From contig VUYV01000082.1 in assembly GCA_008711295.1 (NCBI GenBank), forward strand, positions 267,255 to 331,254: DNA of 64,000 nucleotides. The letters are read 5' to 3'. The first letter of the stretch is position 1. Every line of letters starts with the position of its first letter. The stretch comes from Anarhynchus alexandrinus. Its lineage: Eukaryota; Chordata; Aves; Charadriiformes; Charadriidae. Below are positions 11,601 through 23,800 of this stretch, one piece after another. The notes below the pieces were generated by a model. That model did not search any database. It saw nothing but the letters and a program-made list of their open reading frames with translations, and was not told the origin of the DNA. The position numbers and the translations under genes were made by a program.

Positions 11601-14600
11601 TCAGATTAATGATTGTTCAAACTGCAACAATATTGTAATAAAAGTGATAGCTATATGGCTGACTATACTATTCTCTCTTAAAGCCTCTCTTAAAGCTGTG
11701 ATTACACATTTGCTAATGCAATGGTTTTTAGACAACCCAAAATGAACTCTGAATTGTAAGTAGTTCCTAGTATGTTAGTAAACTAATCTATGCAGTTCAC
11801 TGTTTAGTTTCAAGAAATGTATTTGTGAACTAAGTCTTCAGGTTAGTAATGGTCATTTAAGGTCACTATTCTTCCAAGTCTAGGCTAGGTATTAAAGTTC
11901 TGGGAATCTGGCACAGGAGATGCTTGCTCAGAGCTACCACCTCTCATATTTGTGTGTGTGAGTAGAACAAATTTCTGTTTTTCTCCTAAAGCTTCAGCTC
12001 CTGGACTCAGATGAATATATGAGAACATCAGCTCTAGTTCAACAATTGGAGTTTAATTCTCATAGCTTCAGAGCGTAAAAGTCAAAGGTTCTGATTTCAA
12101 AAGGCATTTCTCCAAATTCTCCAAATGGAAGGGTTTGTGTTTTTTCTAAAGCTGATAGTTAAGGTAATCTCTTTGTTGGGGATGGGGGAAGAATGGGGGT
12201 CTGACTCTCTATTTCTGATTGCTTCAGGTTGACAGTACTGCTTGCTTACTGTCAGACATAATACACAGTGCCGTGCATGTCTTGCTTGTACCTGGGTGGT
12301 CATTTACTCCAGCATAAAGCAAATATAAAAGCACTGTGAAGCAACTTTTGTTTTTTTCTGCACTGGTGTACATGATGGCACCAATGACAACAGGGCTGCT
12401 GTTGGACTGATAGCAGTTCCATTTATATTTGGCTCCCCTACAGGTCAGATGGCCTCTTGGTTAGTATCCTCAAAATCAAATTTTTCGTTAAAAGAGAAAA
12501 GAAAAATGAGTGATAATAAATGAACTTCCCTATTTTAATCAAACCCTGCATGTTCAGAACACAAAGCAAAGCAAAGTGTTGCTCAATCACTATTGTTTTT
12601 GCTTATTTCAGAAAGCAGTTCAGTTGGGTTCAGTCATATCTAAAAGGGACTTCATCTCCTGGAGTTCCATTCTTCAGACAGCTGAGGAAATTAATCATAT
12701 AGGGCTGGGGCATAAGCGGGTATTAAAAAGCTAATGATGAAAAACTTTCAACTTATCTCATTCCTCCTTTTCCACCCACCACAATGTTGGCAGTATCCTG
12801 CCTAACCCGATATATGCATACACACGTCTGCAAGTCCGTTGTATTCTTCTATCCTTCCTCTCTGCCTTTGTGACTAGGTCACTGAAAATAATGGCATCCC
12901 TTCCACAAAAGCAAAGAGAAGTGAGGCAACTGTAGATTCCTAAGAACATCCTGAAAAAAATTATTTCAACAGCTTTCTGTCACTCTGTAAATCCAGAGTA
13001 AAACCCAACATACGTTTGTTTTGAAACCATAATCTCCAAAAGAAAGTGAATATTTCCTAGAGCAGCTGTGTGAGGTCCTATCCCTATCCTGTAGTATTGG
13101 GGACAATTCTTGGTTAGGAAAATTCAAAAGATATTCACAACTCTTCCAGTGCAAGACCTGTTCTCTCTGTATTTTTTTCTGTGTTGTCTGGACAGGCACA
13201 AAGCATGTTACCCCCTAAACATTTATTTTAAAATTGAACTGAGGTAGCTGCCGGTTAGACTTGAATGCCAGGAGTGGCCACGTCCTCTCATCCAAGGAGT
13301 CTGACTTCCCACAAGAAGCACATGAAACAACTTGTTGTCCTGGACTGACTCATTTTCCTCGGACTAAGATAAGATCCCTACTATTTTTCAAAAAAAAGAA
13401 AAGGAGGCTGTCACAATGGCTAGGACCAGTCAAATTAACCATATTTGATAAAATGTAAAGGATCTTTTGGCCCTGTTATTACCGCTCCTTTTTAGGAAAA
13501 AAAAAAAACAGTAATGTTACCTAAAAATACGTATTGGGGGTTTTTCACCATCTTTGTTGTCCTTCTTTTCTTCCTTTTCTCTTTGTTTTTGCCTTTTGAA
13601 TTTAGGCCTGTTTTGAAACAAAGTTTCAAATTTTCTTTTGGAAAACAACACTAGGAAAATATGTTGACCTTTTGAAATTGAAATGTTTCACCAAAATATT
13701 CTGCAGACAAGTTGTTGATATTTTCAAAACAGTTTTTCTGTTTTTTTCAAATGAAGCTATTTGATGACTGCATAAGTAGTTTTGGCCCCTTCCACATAAA
13801 CTGTATTTTCTAGCACAGGTAGGCTTCCTTAAACGTTTTCCTCAAGTCAAGGAACCATGACTGCTTCTATCCACAGCAGCACTGATGTGCTAGCTTATCT
13901 TTGATCTCAGGGATCTCAGTGGTCCTCTGCAATGGGAGGAGATGAAAGACTGAAAATTCAAGAGTCAGTGACAGAAAATGTAGCCATGTGAAAACAGACC
14001 TAGCACAAATATCCTTGGCCATAACGTATCCAAGGTTGTCTCTACTATAAGAGCACCAAATCACACCCTGCTGGAGTATTTCAAGCTGGACTCACCTTGT
14101 GAAGCTCAGAATGCCTTTGTTCAGTCCCAGAATTCAGCATTTCCCATTTAAAAAAATCATTTTTCTGGTTTTGCCAAATAAAATCACACACACCTGAAGA
14201 AAATTATGCACATCTGAGATAGGCTTTTCATTCCCCAAAGCCATGGAGTGGACACAGACCTGGTAATACAATCACTTCCCCCTCTGAATTAGGCCCTTTC
14301 ATACTACAGGAAGTCCTAGAATCCACACTGAAAAAAACGAGTCACCTCCTGCAATTCCTTTTAGCTAGTGAAAAAGAGTCAAGAGTGCCCAGAGACCCCC
14401 AAACTAGTGTTCATATTGGGTTAAATTCAGTGTTCTGGTCCTCATTTGCAGGGTAATCTCAGCCAGTATGGTCATGACCTCCAGCAAGAGCTATGTTATA
14501 CTGGAACAATGGATCTGTCAGCCTCCTGAGTGAAAGGGGTGTGTGCAAAGGACAAAGGTTTCTCAGCAGCTGGCTCATGAATCTGGAGTTCCTGCCTGGA

Positions 14601-15346
14601 AGGGATCAGGATGATTAAAAAACTCAGCACCTTCCGAGCAAAATGGAAAACCCACTTCTTTGCTTTGCTCTTCCCACAAATGCTCTACATGAAGAAATAA
14701 ATTAAGTCCAGTCCCTGCCGCCTCGAAAGAAGAAAGAAACTATTTGTGGGAAGAAAACAGCTAGGCTATTTCTGTATATATATATGTTATAATTTGGAGA
14801 TCTACCACTGTGTTGCCACTACAAAGGCTGGTACCTAGTTGGGTGGAAGAGATACAAACTGCAAAAGGATTCAAGAAATTTATTTGCGTAACACTCATCT
14901 TTTTCTAATCCTTCATTGTTCCGATCATGCTTCCTGCCTCACTCCAGGCCTGATCAGCCTCAGAGCTAAACAGGCCAGCAGCCCACTCCATGTGAGGGAG
15001 ACCTCAGGGTTTGGTGCGTCATGCCTGAGAAATATTAGCACTGGTGTTCCTCCATTTCTAAGTCCTGTTCCAGTTTTTCTGAAAAATGATAGCCTCAAAT
15101 TACAATACCACACTGAAACTTCACAGTCTGAGCTATTCCAGATATGTCTCTTACCTTTGGATCTTTGCACACTCCAGCTGATCTATTTGTATTTTTATTT
15201 ATGCTTCAGATATAACTGTTTTGTTCACTTCGGTTTCCATTATCAGTGCCTATTAAGTTGCTTTCTTGTAACCACCTCAAAGCATAATACCTCTATGAAT
15301 GACAGCCCATGTTAGCTGTATTCATTTAAAGCTTGTTTGTCTGCAG
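8647..15346 (+). other. RFX4: RFX4 intron (phase 1)
   Basis: The intron runs from GTAGGT to TTTGTCTGCAG. It is mostly AT-rich unique sequence. A 158-codon open frame (14839-15315) just before the next exon has no ATG near its start and no recognisable protein. I judge it a chance frame. Confidence 0.8.
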
Positions 15347-15509
15347 GAGCTATGCAGTCCTATACGTGGTCACTCACCTACACTGTGACAACAGCTGCAG
15401 GGTCACCTGCTGAAAATTCCCAACAGCTGCCCTGCATGAGAAGTCCACATGTACCATCATCATCTGTCACACATCGGATACCTGTTTATCCCCACAGAGA
15501 AGAACATGG
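15347..15509 (+). CDS. RFX4: RFX4 internal exon (C-terminal tail)
   Basis: A 163-base exon, phase 1 in and phase 2 out, with a GTAAGT donor. It encodes [20 protein letters not shown], then [12 protein letters not shown] and a serine/threonine/proline stretch ending [10 protein letters not shown]. This agrees closely with the conserved C-terminal tail of RFX4. The tail has no known fold; Tyr, Ser and Pro dominate. It joins in frame to both neighbours. Confidence 0.95.
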
Positions 15510-15814
15510 GTAAGTCACTTCTCAGTGTCTTGGGCTTTTTTTGTGGTTTTTGGATGCTATGCTGAGGGGGTTTTTGGAAATGCAGTGAAATCTGTTTTTT
15601 GATGTAGTAAGTCTGTATTGCAAAGATGCTGGTATCATTATTCTTTGGTTGTTGTTATTGTTGTATGATTATATTATGTGTCAGTTTTATAATCTCATTT
15701 AATTCTATTTAAAAACACAGTAGGCCTGGAGGATATTTTATAAAAGAGAAAGCTTCAGTAGATTTCTTCTCTGATTCCTGCTTTCCTGTGCCATGTTCTA
15801 TCCCAAAGGCTAGA

Positions 15815-16409
15815 TGTGTCCAAAGAACTGTCCTACTGTACCATGTCTCAGGAGAGGTGATCCTTCTCCTCTGCTCAGCACTGCTGAGACCACATCTGGA
15901 GCACTGTAGCCAGTTCTGTGCTCCCTAGTTTAAGACAGACCCAGACAGACATGTACTGGAGTGAGTCCAGAAAAGAGACGCTTAGATGATTACAGGACTG
16001 GAGCATCTGTCATACAAAGACGGGCTGAGAGAACCAGGATTGTTTAGCCTCAGGAGGAGAAAGCTCAGGGAGGGTCTTATCAGTGTGTGTAAATACCTGG
16101 TGGGGCATGTAAAGAAGATGGAGACAGATTCTTCTCAGTGGTATCCAGTTACAGGACAAGAGAAAATGGGCACAAACTGAAATACAAGAAATTCTGTTTA
16201 AACATAACCAACCAACTTGTTTTACTGTAAGTATGATCAAACACCAGAACAGGTCGTGCAGAGAGGCTATGGAGTCTCCATCCATGCTATTATTCAGACC
16301 CCATCTAGACATGATCCTGGGCAGCCTGCTTTGGCAGACCCTGCTTTGAGCATGGGTTTTAGATTAAACAATCTCCAGAGTTCTCTTCCAACCTCAACGA
16401 TTCTATGAC
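15815..16409 (+). mobile_element. CR1 LINE fragment, 3' end
   Basis: The sequence follows the CR1 3' region in + orientation. It covers the end of the reverse-transcriptase frame (words such as 'gagaccacatctggagc' and 'ccagttctgtgctccc', then a GLREPGLFSLRR-like segment), the untranslated tail, and a CR1-type 3' end 'gattctatga'. It is 5'-truncated and carries frame breaks, so it is inactive. There are indels in the middle (about 16180-16240). Confidence 0.85.
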
Positions 16410-17467
16410 TACTGTTAAACCTGCAAATCAAAAATGTCCAAAGTTCAGAAAAAAGAGCCACATTTTCACCATAATCTAATCTCATCTCCGTCACCAAATT
16501 TGCTCCAGGCTCTCAATTAATAATTACAGTAGAAATTTCTATAACATTATTTGATCTTGAAAAACCTCAGAAACTCTCAGTGCTCTTTTCATCAAGCAAC
16601 ACTTCTGTGCCATTCTTATTTGAGTAAGTGTATAACTCATAGATATTCGTAACTAAAAAGAAACAATCACAGAATAATCGATGAAGAAGTGCCAGGCACA
16701 TATCAAGATTAGCAAATGCCCAGATGCTGACATGAAGAAAGATGTTTAAAAGACTTTACTGAGTTCCTCAGTCTCATTGCATACTTGTTACCCTTGCAGA
16801 AGTGCCTTCCCAGTGTGGAAGATTGTGTACTGTTTGGCAGGGTGACAGTAGATTAATCTGAACCCTGCAACTCCTTCCCTCTTGGATGTGGACAGGTTTG
16901 GATTTGTGTTGGAATGTCACTGCTAAGTCCTTCCTGCAGAAACCTGGATATGGAGATATGGAACATCTCTCCTATCCAGCAATATGACTACTTGGTGAAG
17001 GCAGAAACAGGGCAGCAGGGAGGTTCAGGAGCTAACAGGATGCAAGAATTGGAACAGGCCCCAGTAAGGTAGTGAATACATGTATAAATACATATATGTA
17101 TACCCACATGAGACTTCATTGTTACTAAAGGAATCTCTTGCTTTTGGCAGGTGATTTGAGGAAACTTTTATCTGGGTGAATTGACTTTTCTGAAAGACCA
17201 CAAAGACTTATATAATCTGAATTCTTTTGCCATTTGGGTTTTTGTGTGATACATGGATAGAAACATTTTGGTGGTGCTTCTAAACATTTCAGTGACATCT
17301 GCCTTCTTTTCTGGAACTGACGATGTAAGCTCGTAGGGATAGGGCCTCTCTGTGAATCTTTGTTTACATGGCTTCTATCACAGTGATTTTCTGATCCCAT
17401 TTGCCCTGTATATAGTACTATTATTTTTTTTAATCAATAACAAATGGTACTTATTTTGTACTTACAG

Positions 17468-17468
17468 N
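17468..17468. other. Single-base N (assembly gap mark)
   Basis: An isolated N in intronic sequence. Other single Ns in this window sit at a duplication junction (48377) and inside a CR1 copy at an apparent deletion (36644), so these marks probably stand for gaps of unknown length. Confidence 0.7.
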
Positions 17469-18234
17469 TCTCTAAGATTTCCAGGTTTCTGGAGCAGAAA
17501 TGGCGCAAGCAGCCGCCATAGCTCCAAAGACTGAGCCTCACTCCCATGCAAAAGGGCCCAGTAGAGACCATAAGCAATATGGAGGCCATGAGCCATTCCC
17601 ATGCTGTAGGTGCATTTCCCACCAAATGCAGACTCTTAGCCACCCAGCATAACTGAAAGTTTCCTAATAGCAGCTCTGCTGGGGTTCTTACCAATCTTGC
17701 ACACTAAAGATGATCCTCTGTGAAATATAAAGACTCCAAAGCACCTTGAGATAGAAAGACATTACCTAAAAGTTCAGAGCGCTTTATACCACAATATTCC
17801 ATAATGTAAAGATATTTAAGAACTGAAGCCTTGGAACAATGTAAAGCCCTAGTAGCTCCCAAGAGAGACTTGGATATAGACTGTTACAGACTGAAATATA
17901 GACTGTTGGACTGATTTGTACAAGTATTTTCTTTGTGCTTCTGGCCAGTTATAGAAAATAAAATTTAAGTTCAATGACAAAAACTGCTCCCTGTAAAATA
18001 AAAATTGATTAAAGCCAAATGCATGTTACCAGAAATGAAGAAAGGGCTACATGATCTGTTCCCTATTATCAAAACAAGCCGTATAGCAAGCATGGATTTG
18101 TGAAACTGGAGAAGAGCACAAGGTTCGTAATCTACTTTAGCTCACTCCAGTAGATCATCTTCTAAATTCACAGTGATAGTCTCCACATGTGTGGAGACTC
18201 AGGACTGTAAATGGAAGATCTGTGGTATTAATAG

Positions 18235-18800
18235 AGGAAAATATCCTTATATCTAATTGGAATTGCTCTTGTTCCAACTTGCGTCTGTTGCCTCTCACCC
18301 TATCACTGGACCTTTGAGCAGAGTTTGGCTCTAGCTGTTCCATACCCTCCTGGTAGATAGTTGTAGATCATCTCTTTGCCTCTCTTCTTAAGGCCGGACA
18401 AACCCAATTCTCTTCCTGTAAGTCATATGCTTCAGTCCCTTACCTGTCTTGGTGGCCCTCCACTAGACTAGCTCCAGTATCTCAATGTCCTTTTTATAGT
18501 GGAGAGCTGAAAACAGGACACAATACTCCACGTGTGGTCTCCCAAGTGCCAAATAGAGAGGAATAATCATCTCTAGGCCTGCTGTCTACATTCCTGCTAA
18601 TACAGCCCAGTATATAGCTGGTCGTCTTTGTTGCAAGGGCATGCTGGTGAGACACATTCAACCTTTTGTCCAGCAGAACTTCCAGGCAATTTTCAGAAAA
18701 GCTGCTTTCTCTCCAAATGGCCCCAACCTGTACCACTGCAGGAGTTATGCCACCCCAGATGCAGGACTTTGCATTATTCTCTGTACAATCAATTGACCAT
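18235..18800 (-). mobile_element. CR1 LINE fragment
   Basis: Antisense CR1: on the + strand it reads 'cttgcgtctgttgcctctc', then 'ggtggccctccactag', 'atactccacgtgtggtctc' and 'agatgcaggactttgc', in the usual order for the reverse complement of CR1 reverse transcriptase. Remnant frames such as LGTWETTRG are broken by stops. The copy is old and inactive. Confidence 0.8.
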
Positions 18801-19673
18801 TCTTTCTGAATTATAGCTGCTAGACTCTAGAGTAACTGCTAGTTCCCAGCTGGACTTCCCCAAAGACATGCCATCTGTGTATTATCCTCACTACTCAATA
18901 GCTATAGATGTGGTTCAGAAGTCACCGTAAGACATGGTACTTGGCAGAAAGCATTTTTGTTGGATTTTTCAGGTATACTTTCTTCTTAGAGAGATGTAGG
19001 GTTCCTCAGCCAAGCACTTTCAGATAGGCAGAATACTAGCCTTGAAGGAGCATGGTCATTTCCTTCTCATGTCCTCAGTGGTCTCTCTCGCATGACGTGC
19101 AAACACTGCTGTACCAGACTTGGCTTTGGGAGTCCAAGGGCACCCCGGACTACAGGAAGGGACTAGGTGGGCGAGCATCTTTTTCAAGCAGAGAAGGCTG
19201 CATCATGAATGCAGCATTCATGCTTCAGATGCAAAAGAATATGTTTCTCTTCCTCCCAAAAAGGAACATCTGACCCTCGTGCAAGGAGACAGCTGAACTC
19301 CACAGTGTAGTTCTTTAAGTAAAATCTTGCCATACTTCCTCAGCCTGAATAGCAATTTACGAGGAACATGACAATAAAATAATAATAAAAAAGAAACCCA
19401 CTTTCTCCTTAGAAAGTGCACAAATGAGTCGGCAATTTAAAACTAGTCAGAGAAACATGATGAGTCTCTCTATTTGTTGTTGTGCTGAACACATCGTTTC
19501 ACTGAATGGCATCTACTTCCCAGCTGAGCTGGGAAATATCTTTTTTTAAAAGGTTATTTAAAATATCATTCTTCTATGCAAAAAAGTGCAACTATATGTC
19601 TCAAAAGTTATAGAATTATTAGTGGCAATACAATTATTATGCATACTAAATAGTGTTTTTAAATGGATTTTAG

Positions 19674-19812
19674 ATACACAGGAAGTTACAACTATGGCAG
19701 CTATAGCAACCAGCATCCCCATCCAATGCAGAGTCAGTATCCATCTTTACCACATGATACTGCTATTTCTGGACCACTTCACTACTCAGCTTACCACAGA
19801 AGCTCTTCACAG
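19674..19812 (+). CDS. RFX4: RFX4 internal exon (C-terminal tail)
   Basis: A 139-base exon, phase 2 in and phase 0 out, after GATTTTAG and before GTAAGT. It encodes [20 protein letters not shown], then [17 protein letters not shown] and AYHRSSSQ. The Tyr/Gly/His/Pro-rich composition and wording match the RFX4 tail. It joins in frame to the last exon (SSQ|YAF). Confidence 0.95.
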
Positions 19813-20699
19813 GTAAGTTGGATTTATTACTTGACAATGCTTGCTTAATATTTTAAGTGGTGCTTGTAAATCTCTTATCAACTTATTAGCTGTCCGAATC
19901 ACCTCTAGTCATTGACTGTCCCTATTTTTATTCTCTTTTTCTAATGTTACCTAGGTATCTTTTCATTCTGGTGGAGATTCTTTTATAAGAAGTAGATTTA
20001 GCTGTGAATTTAGAGTACTTAACTCTAAAATCCAGCATTTTGGTTCATACAAGGTGTTCCTGTGTTAAGGAATAGCTGAAACAAAAATTAATATAATCAG
20101 TTGTATGTTTCTTAGGTGTTGGGAACAGGAATAAATTCCTAACAAGAAATAAGTGTGTTTTCATGTAGTTGAAAGAGGATGCAGAGACCATAGTGAATTC
20201 TTCTGGGGCCTCTGCTTTTGAGGATACATACGTTTAGGAATTTGCCAAAAATGTGAGTTCTGCCTATAGTTTGAATAACTTCAGGGCGCCATTGCAAAGA
20301 GGTTCTGTTTAATCTGTATGCTATATTATACTCCTACTATAAAGCTGAGAAATTATGTCAGTAACTATTTCAGGACTATTTCAGTTCACAAAACTGAACC
20401 AGTAGGAACTAGCACATATGAAGTGTTAAGATGATATCTGGCAACAGGTCAAAAGTAACGCCACTGTAGAAGGGCTTTAGGACGTCATACAACTGGTGCT
20501 TCCCCAGTGTAGGAGGCTGCTTGCTGGGCTCTCTGCTGGAAGAGCTGCAAAAGGTGGGTACAGGCAGGAGGTGATGGCATTGGGGTATTCCACCCTCATG
20601 GCACCTCTTGTGCTTTATCTATTGGAAAATTATACAAGTATAATAGGGGCCACCATGCTTAACTATCGTCACTGGACTGCAACAGTTTCATACCAGACA

Positions 20700-20885
20700 C
20701 AAAGATGTGAATTTGATAGGGCTTTGGACTGGAATACACAAAACCTGCATCTCATGCTGGTCTTTGACATCAGTCTGCCAGCTGATCTCAGAGCAGCCAT
20801 TTCTCTTTTTTATGTTTCATTTTCCCTAGCTGTAAGATAAAAATAATGGTATTGATCTCTTTAAAACTTTTGAAGATCTGCTGGG
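20700..20885 (+). mobile_element. Ancient MIR/core-SINE-like remnant
   Basis: The order 'gggctttggactgg' ... 'aacctgcatctcatgctgg' ... 'tttccctagctgtaag' ... 'aaaataatggtattg' follows the layout of MIR-type SINEs: body, then the motif like 'cagtttcctcatctgtaaaatgg'. It is highly diverged and the limits are approximate. Confidence 0.4.
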
Positions 20886-23800
20886 AAGATTGTCCCGTAC
20901 AAACCCAATATGCTCATTTGGACCAGCTCAACAATGGCTCCCTGGCTTATGGAAAGAACAAGTCTACAACTTCTCACCCATTTGTGTAGCACCTGGTCCA
21001 TTAGACTACATGAGGTGTCAGGATTTCTTTGAGGGTTGTTTCTGTTGCTGTATCTTGAATAGGAACAGTGAGTGAATGTTGAAGTACAGTGTCCTGTGAA
21101 AGGTTTGTATTCATCAATTTTTTAGTACAGGCCTTACCCTGGTATCTCAAGATTTCTTCCAGAATGCATCATTTTTTGACTTAAAAATGTCTCACCAATT
21201 TTCTTTACTCTCTCTTATCCTTTAGTGCAGAAAACCCACAAGTGCTGGTTCTGAAATGTCCTGTAAGGAGGACATGAATCTGTGTGTAAAACAGAATTAG
21301 ACTTTTACTGTTTAGAAATATTATCACCTGCACAAGGAGTTTCCTTCTACTCTCTGACAACTGTCTGTCACACTGACATAGACAGCACAAGTTAAGCAAG
21401 AAATAAATAAAGCAAATCAAGATCAACACATTTTTAGTTTACTCATGTTTTGGTTAACATGTTATATGGAAATAGTAACATATGTTAAAATCATGCAAAT
21501 ATTTTTCATACTGTAGTAGGCTGTCTCTACAAGTGCAGATGTCAGATCATTTCTTCCTCTCTTGCTAGCCCTTGAACTGTCTGGAACACATGTGAAGAAC
21601 AGCTACGCTTTAATGATCACACTTGAGAGCAAAATTATTTCAACTTGTATTTAACATGTTCTTTTTCATGCTGCTTGTAAACTGAGATGGAATCTCACAG
21701 CAGGACACAGCTAACAAAACCCATCAATGTGCTCATTCTGTATTGAAAGGAGCTACAAACTGAAACCTTACTATCAAAAATAATCTAAAAGCCTTGAACG
21801 GTTTAGTATGGAATTTGCTGACATTCTTTTCAAAGCTAAGTGAGCTTCTGTAAAATGCCTGCCCTGGTGATAAGTCCTTTCTTAGCTACTTTTAACCAAA
21901 AAAAGTTCATAATATGTCCCTATTAAGATGTTAGGGAACTAATATGATTCTGTGATTGTATGATTCTACTCTTTTTCTAGTGGACTTTCTGAGGTGAACA
22001 TGGTGCAAGAAACTGCAGTAGTACTCATGATGTTGCAAAATCAAAATAGAGGAAGCCAAATTTGCAATGAATATATAAACAGCTGCCACTATACTGAAGT
22101 CCGAGGAGATGCAATGTGTATGACTGTGGTAATATAATCAGTTGAGAAGGGGAGGCATTGACCATAACTCTTCAAAAGAACTCTTTGTTATAATCTACAT
22201 TCAGTCCAAATATAGAACTCTGGCTCAACTTTAGCTAATGTTCTATCATGCTCTTTAGGATAGTGCCTAGGGATTAACTCCTAAGAAAAAAAAATCTGTC
22301 TGTGGGGTAAGTTCTCCTCTACAAACATGGATTCAGAGAGAGACCTTGTCCCAGACAGGGGTCTGAGCTGAAACAGGCGACATGTAATCGAGGTGGGGTT
22401 TAGGCTAGCTATATAAATGACTGTTTTGGTCTCGAAGAACACCATGTCCAACCTCTTTCTGTAGAAGAGAGGAACATACTCCAGGTTTTATCAGGTCAGT
22501 TATTTTGAGGCTATTTTCCATCCCAGAGAAATGTTCTTACAGAAAAACAGAGTTGTGCTTGATTTTTGGCTTGTTTGTTTAGTAGAACTTTAAGGTGGAT
22601 CATTTCACAGATACGATTAACAAACCACCAACAAAAAAAGTGGAATTGGAGCAAAGGCGGTGGAGGGAACAACTTTTATTTGGTGGAAGTGGGGAACTGA
22701 ACAGCTGGGAAAGGGGAAAGGAGTGAGTAACCCTTTAAATTGTATTTGCCAACGTGTAGCGTGTTGATCCCAACCTGACAATACAATGATGGTTGCACTG
22801 TATTAATTTTAGGATGTCTGTTGTGGTTTTGTCATTAAAATCTCTACAGTGGGGCTGTGCTGGGGAAGAAGTCACACAGCTGTAGATCTTATACTACATA
22901 TAGTTCTTGATAAGTGCAGGTGGGCATCCTAAGCAAAGCCTGTCTCACCTGACCGGCAGCAAGTCCATGTTAGTGAGATGCTCCTGGATAATTTGAATCC
23001 CCTAGTGCTAGAGGAAATGAGACAGCAGTAGCTGCTACAGCTGATACTGCTGAGGCACCATGCATCACACCTGCATGCTCATTCACAGCCCATCACAGAA
23101 CAGACTGGTGAGAGCTCTTCAGGTTGTTGTTGTCTCCCACCTCTAAGACAGTCTTGGAGCTTACCTTGGCTCACAGAGGAATGTGATCTTGTGACTTTGG
23201 GCTAAATAGAAATTTTGATAAGTAGCTCATAGTTTCAGAAAGATCAGTGACACTCAGATGGACAAGAAAGGAAAAAAAAAATGGAGAACATGGCTTGTGA
23301 AAAACTTTATAGGGGGGAGTAAATGTTCTGATAAGGTAATATCTGCAGCTACTAACCCAGCATGAGCCTAAAACCGGCTCCTTCTGGCAGTATAAGCTGA
23401 CTAATTCCCACTGATGGCTAAGAGTCTTTTTGTTGACAGGGACATTCTGTTCAAACCTTGGTCTTAATCCGAATTCTTTTTTTTTTCTTTCATCAGCATC
23501 TGTGAATAGTTCTCAGAACAGTTGCTTCCTTGTAACTCCAGGCCTGATTGCTCATTTCTTGACTTGGCTTACTGGCCAGCAGCCTGGCATGCAAATAAAG
23601 AAAAATGATCTACGAATTGATTTGTTACTACCTAGTTCTCTAACCCATAGTGCAGAAGTGCATACAATCATATGATGTTATTCTTTCATCATCTAGAAGG
23701 GGACTGTGTAATGTGTGTACATAAACACATCTCTACTGACTTTATGTTTTTTAAGTTCTCTGCCTGTGCAGTTTTAGGTAATAGTCAACAACTCTGCCTA

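Larger units (their letters stand above)
15510..19673 (+). other. RFX4: RFX4 intron (phase 2)
   Basis: The intron runs from GTAAGT to GATTTTAG. It contains a + strand CR1 copy (about 15815-16409), a - strand CR1 copy (about 18235-18800) and a single N at 17468. No extra exon is recognised. Confidence 0.85.

Noticed and set aside
14839..15315. 158-codon open frame just before an RFX4 exon
   Set aside because: It begins with TTG, has no recognisable protein and ends 31 bases before the exon. One frame of this length is about what chance gives in 64 kb of AT-rich DNA.
20496..20840. 114-codon open frame in the last RFX4 intron
   Set aside because: It lies partly in a MIR-like remnant. It has no splice context and no known protein.
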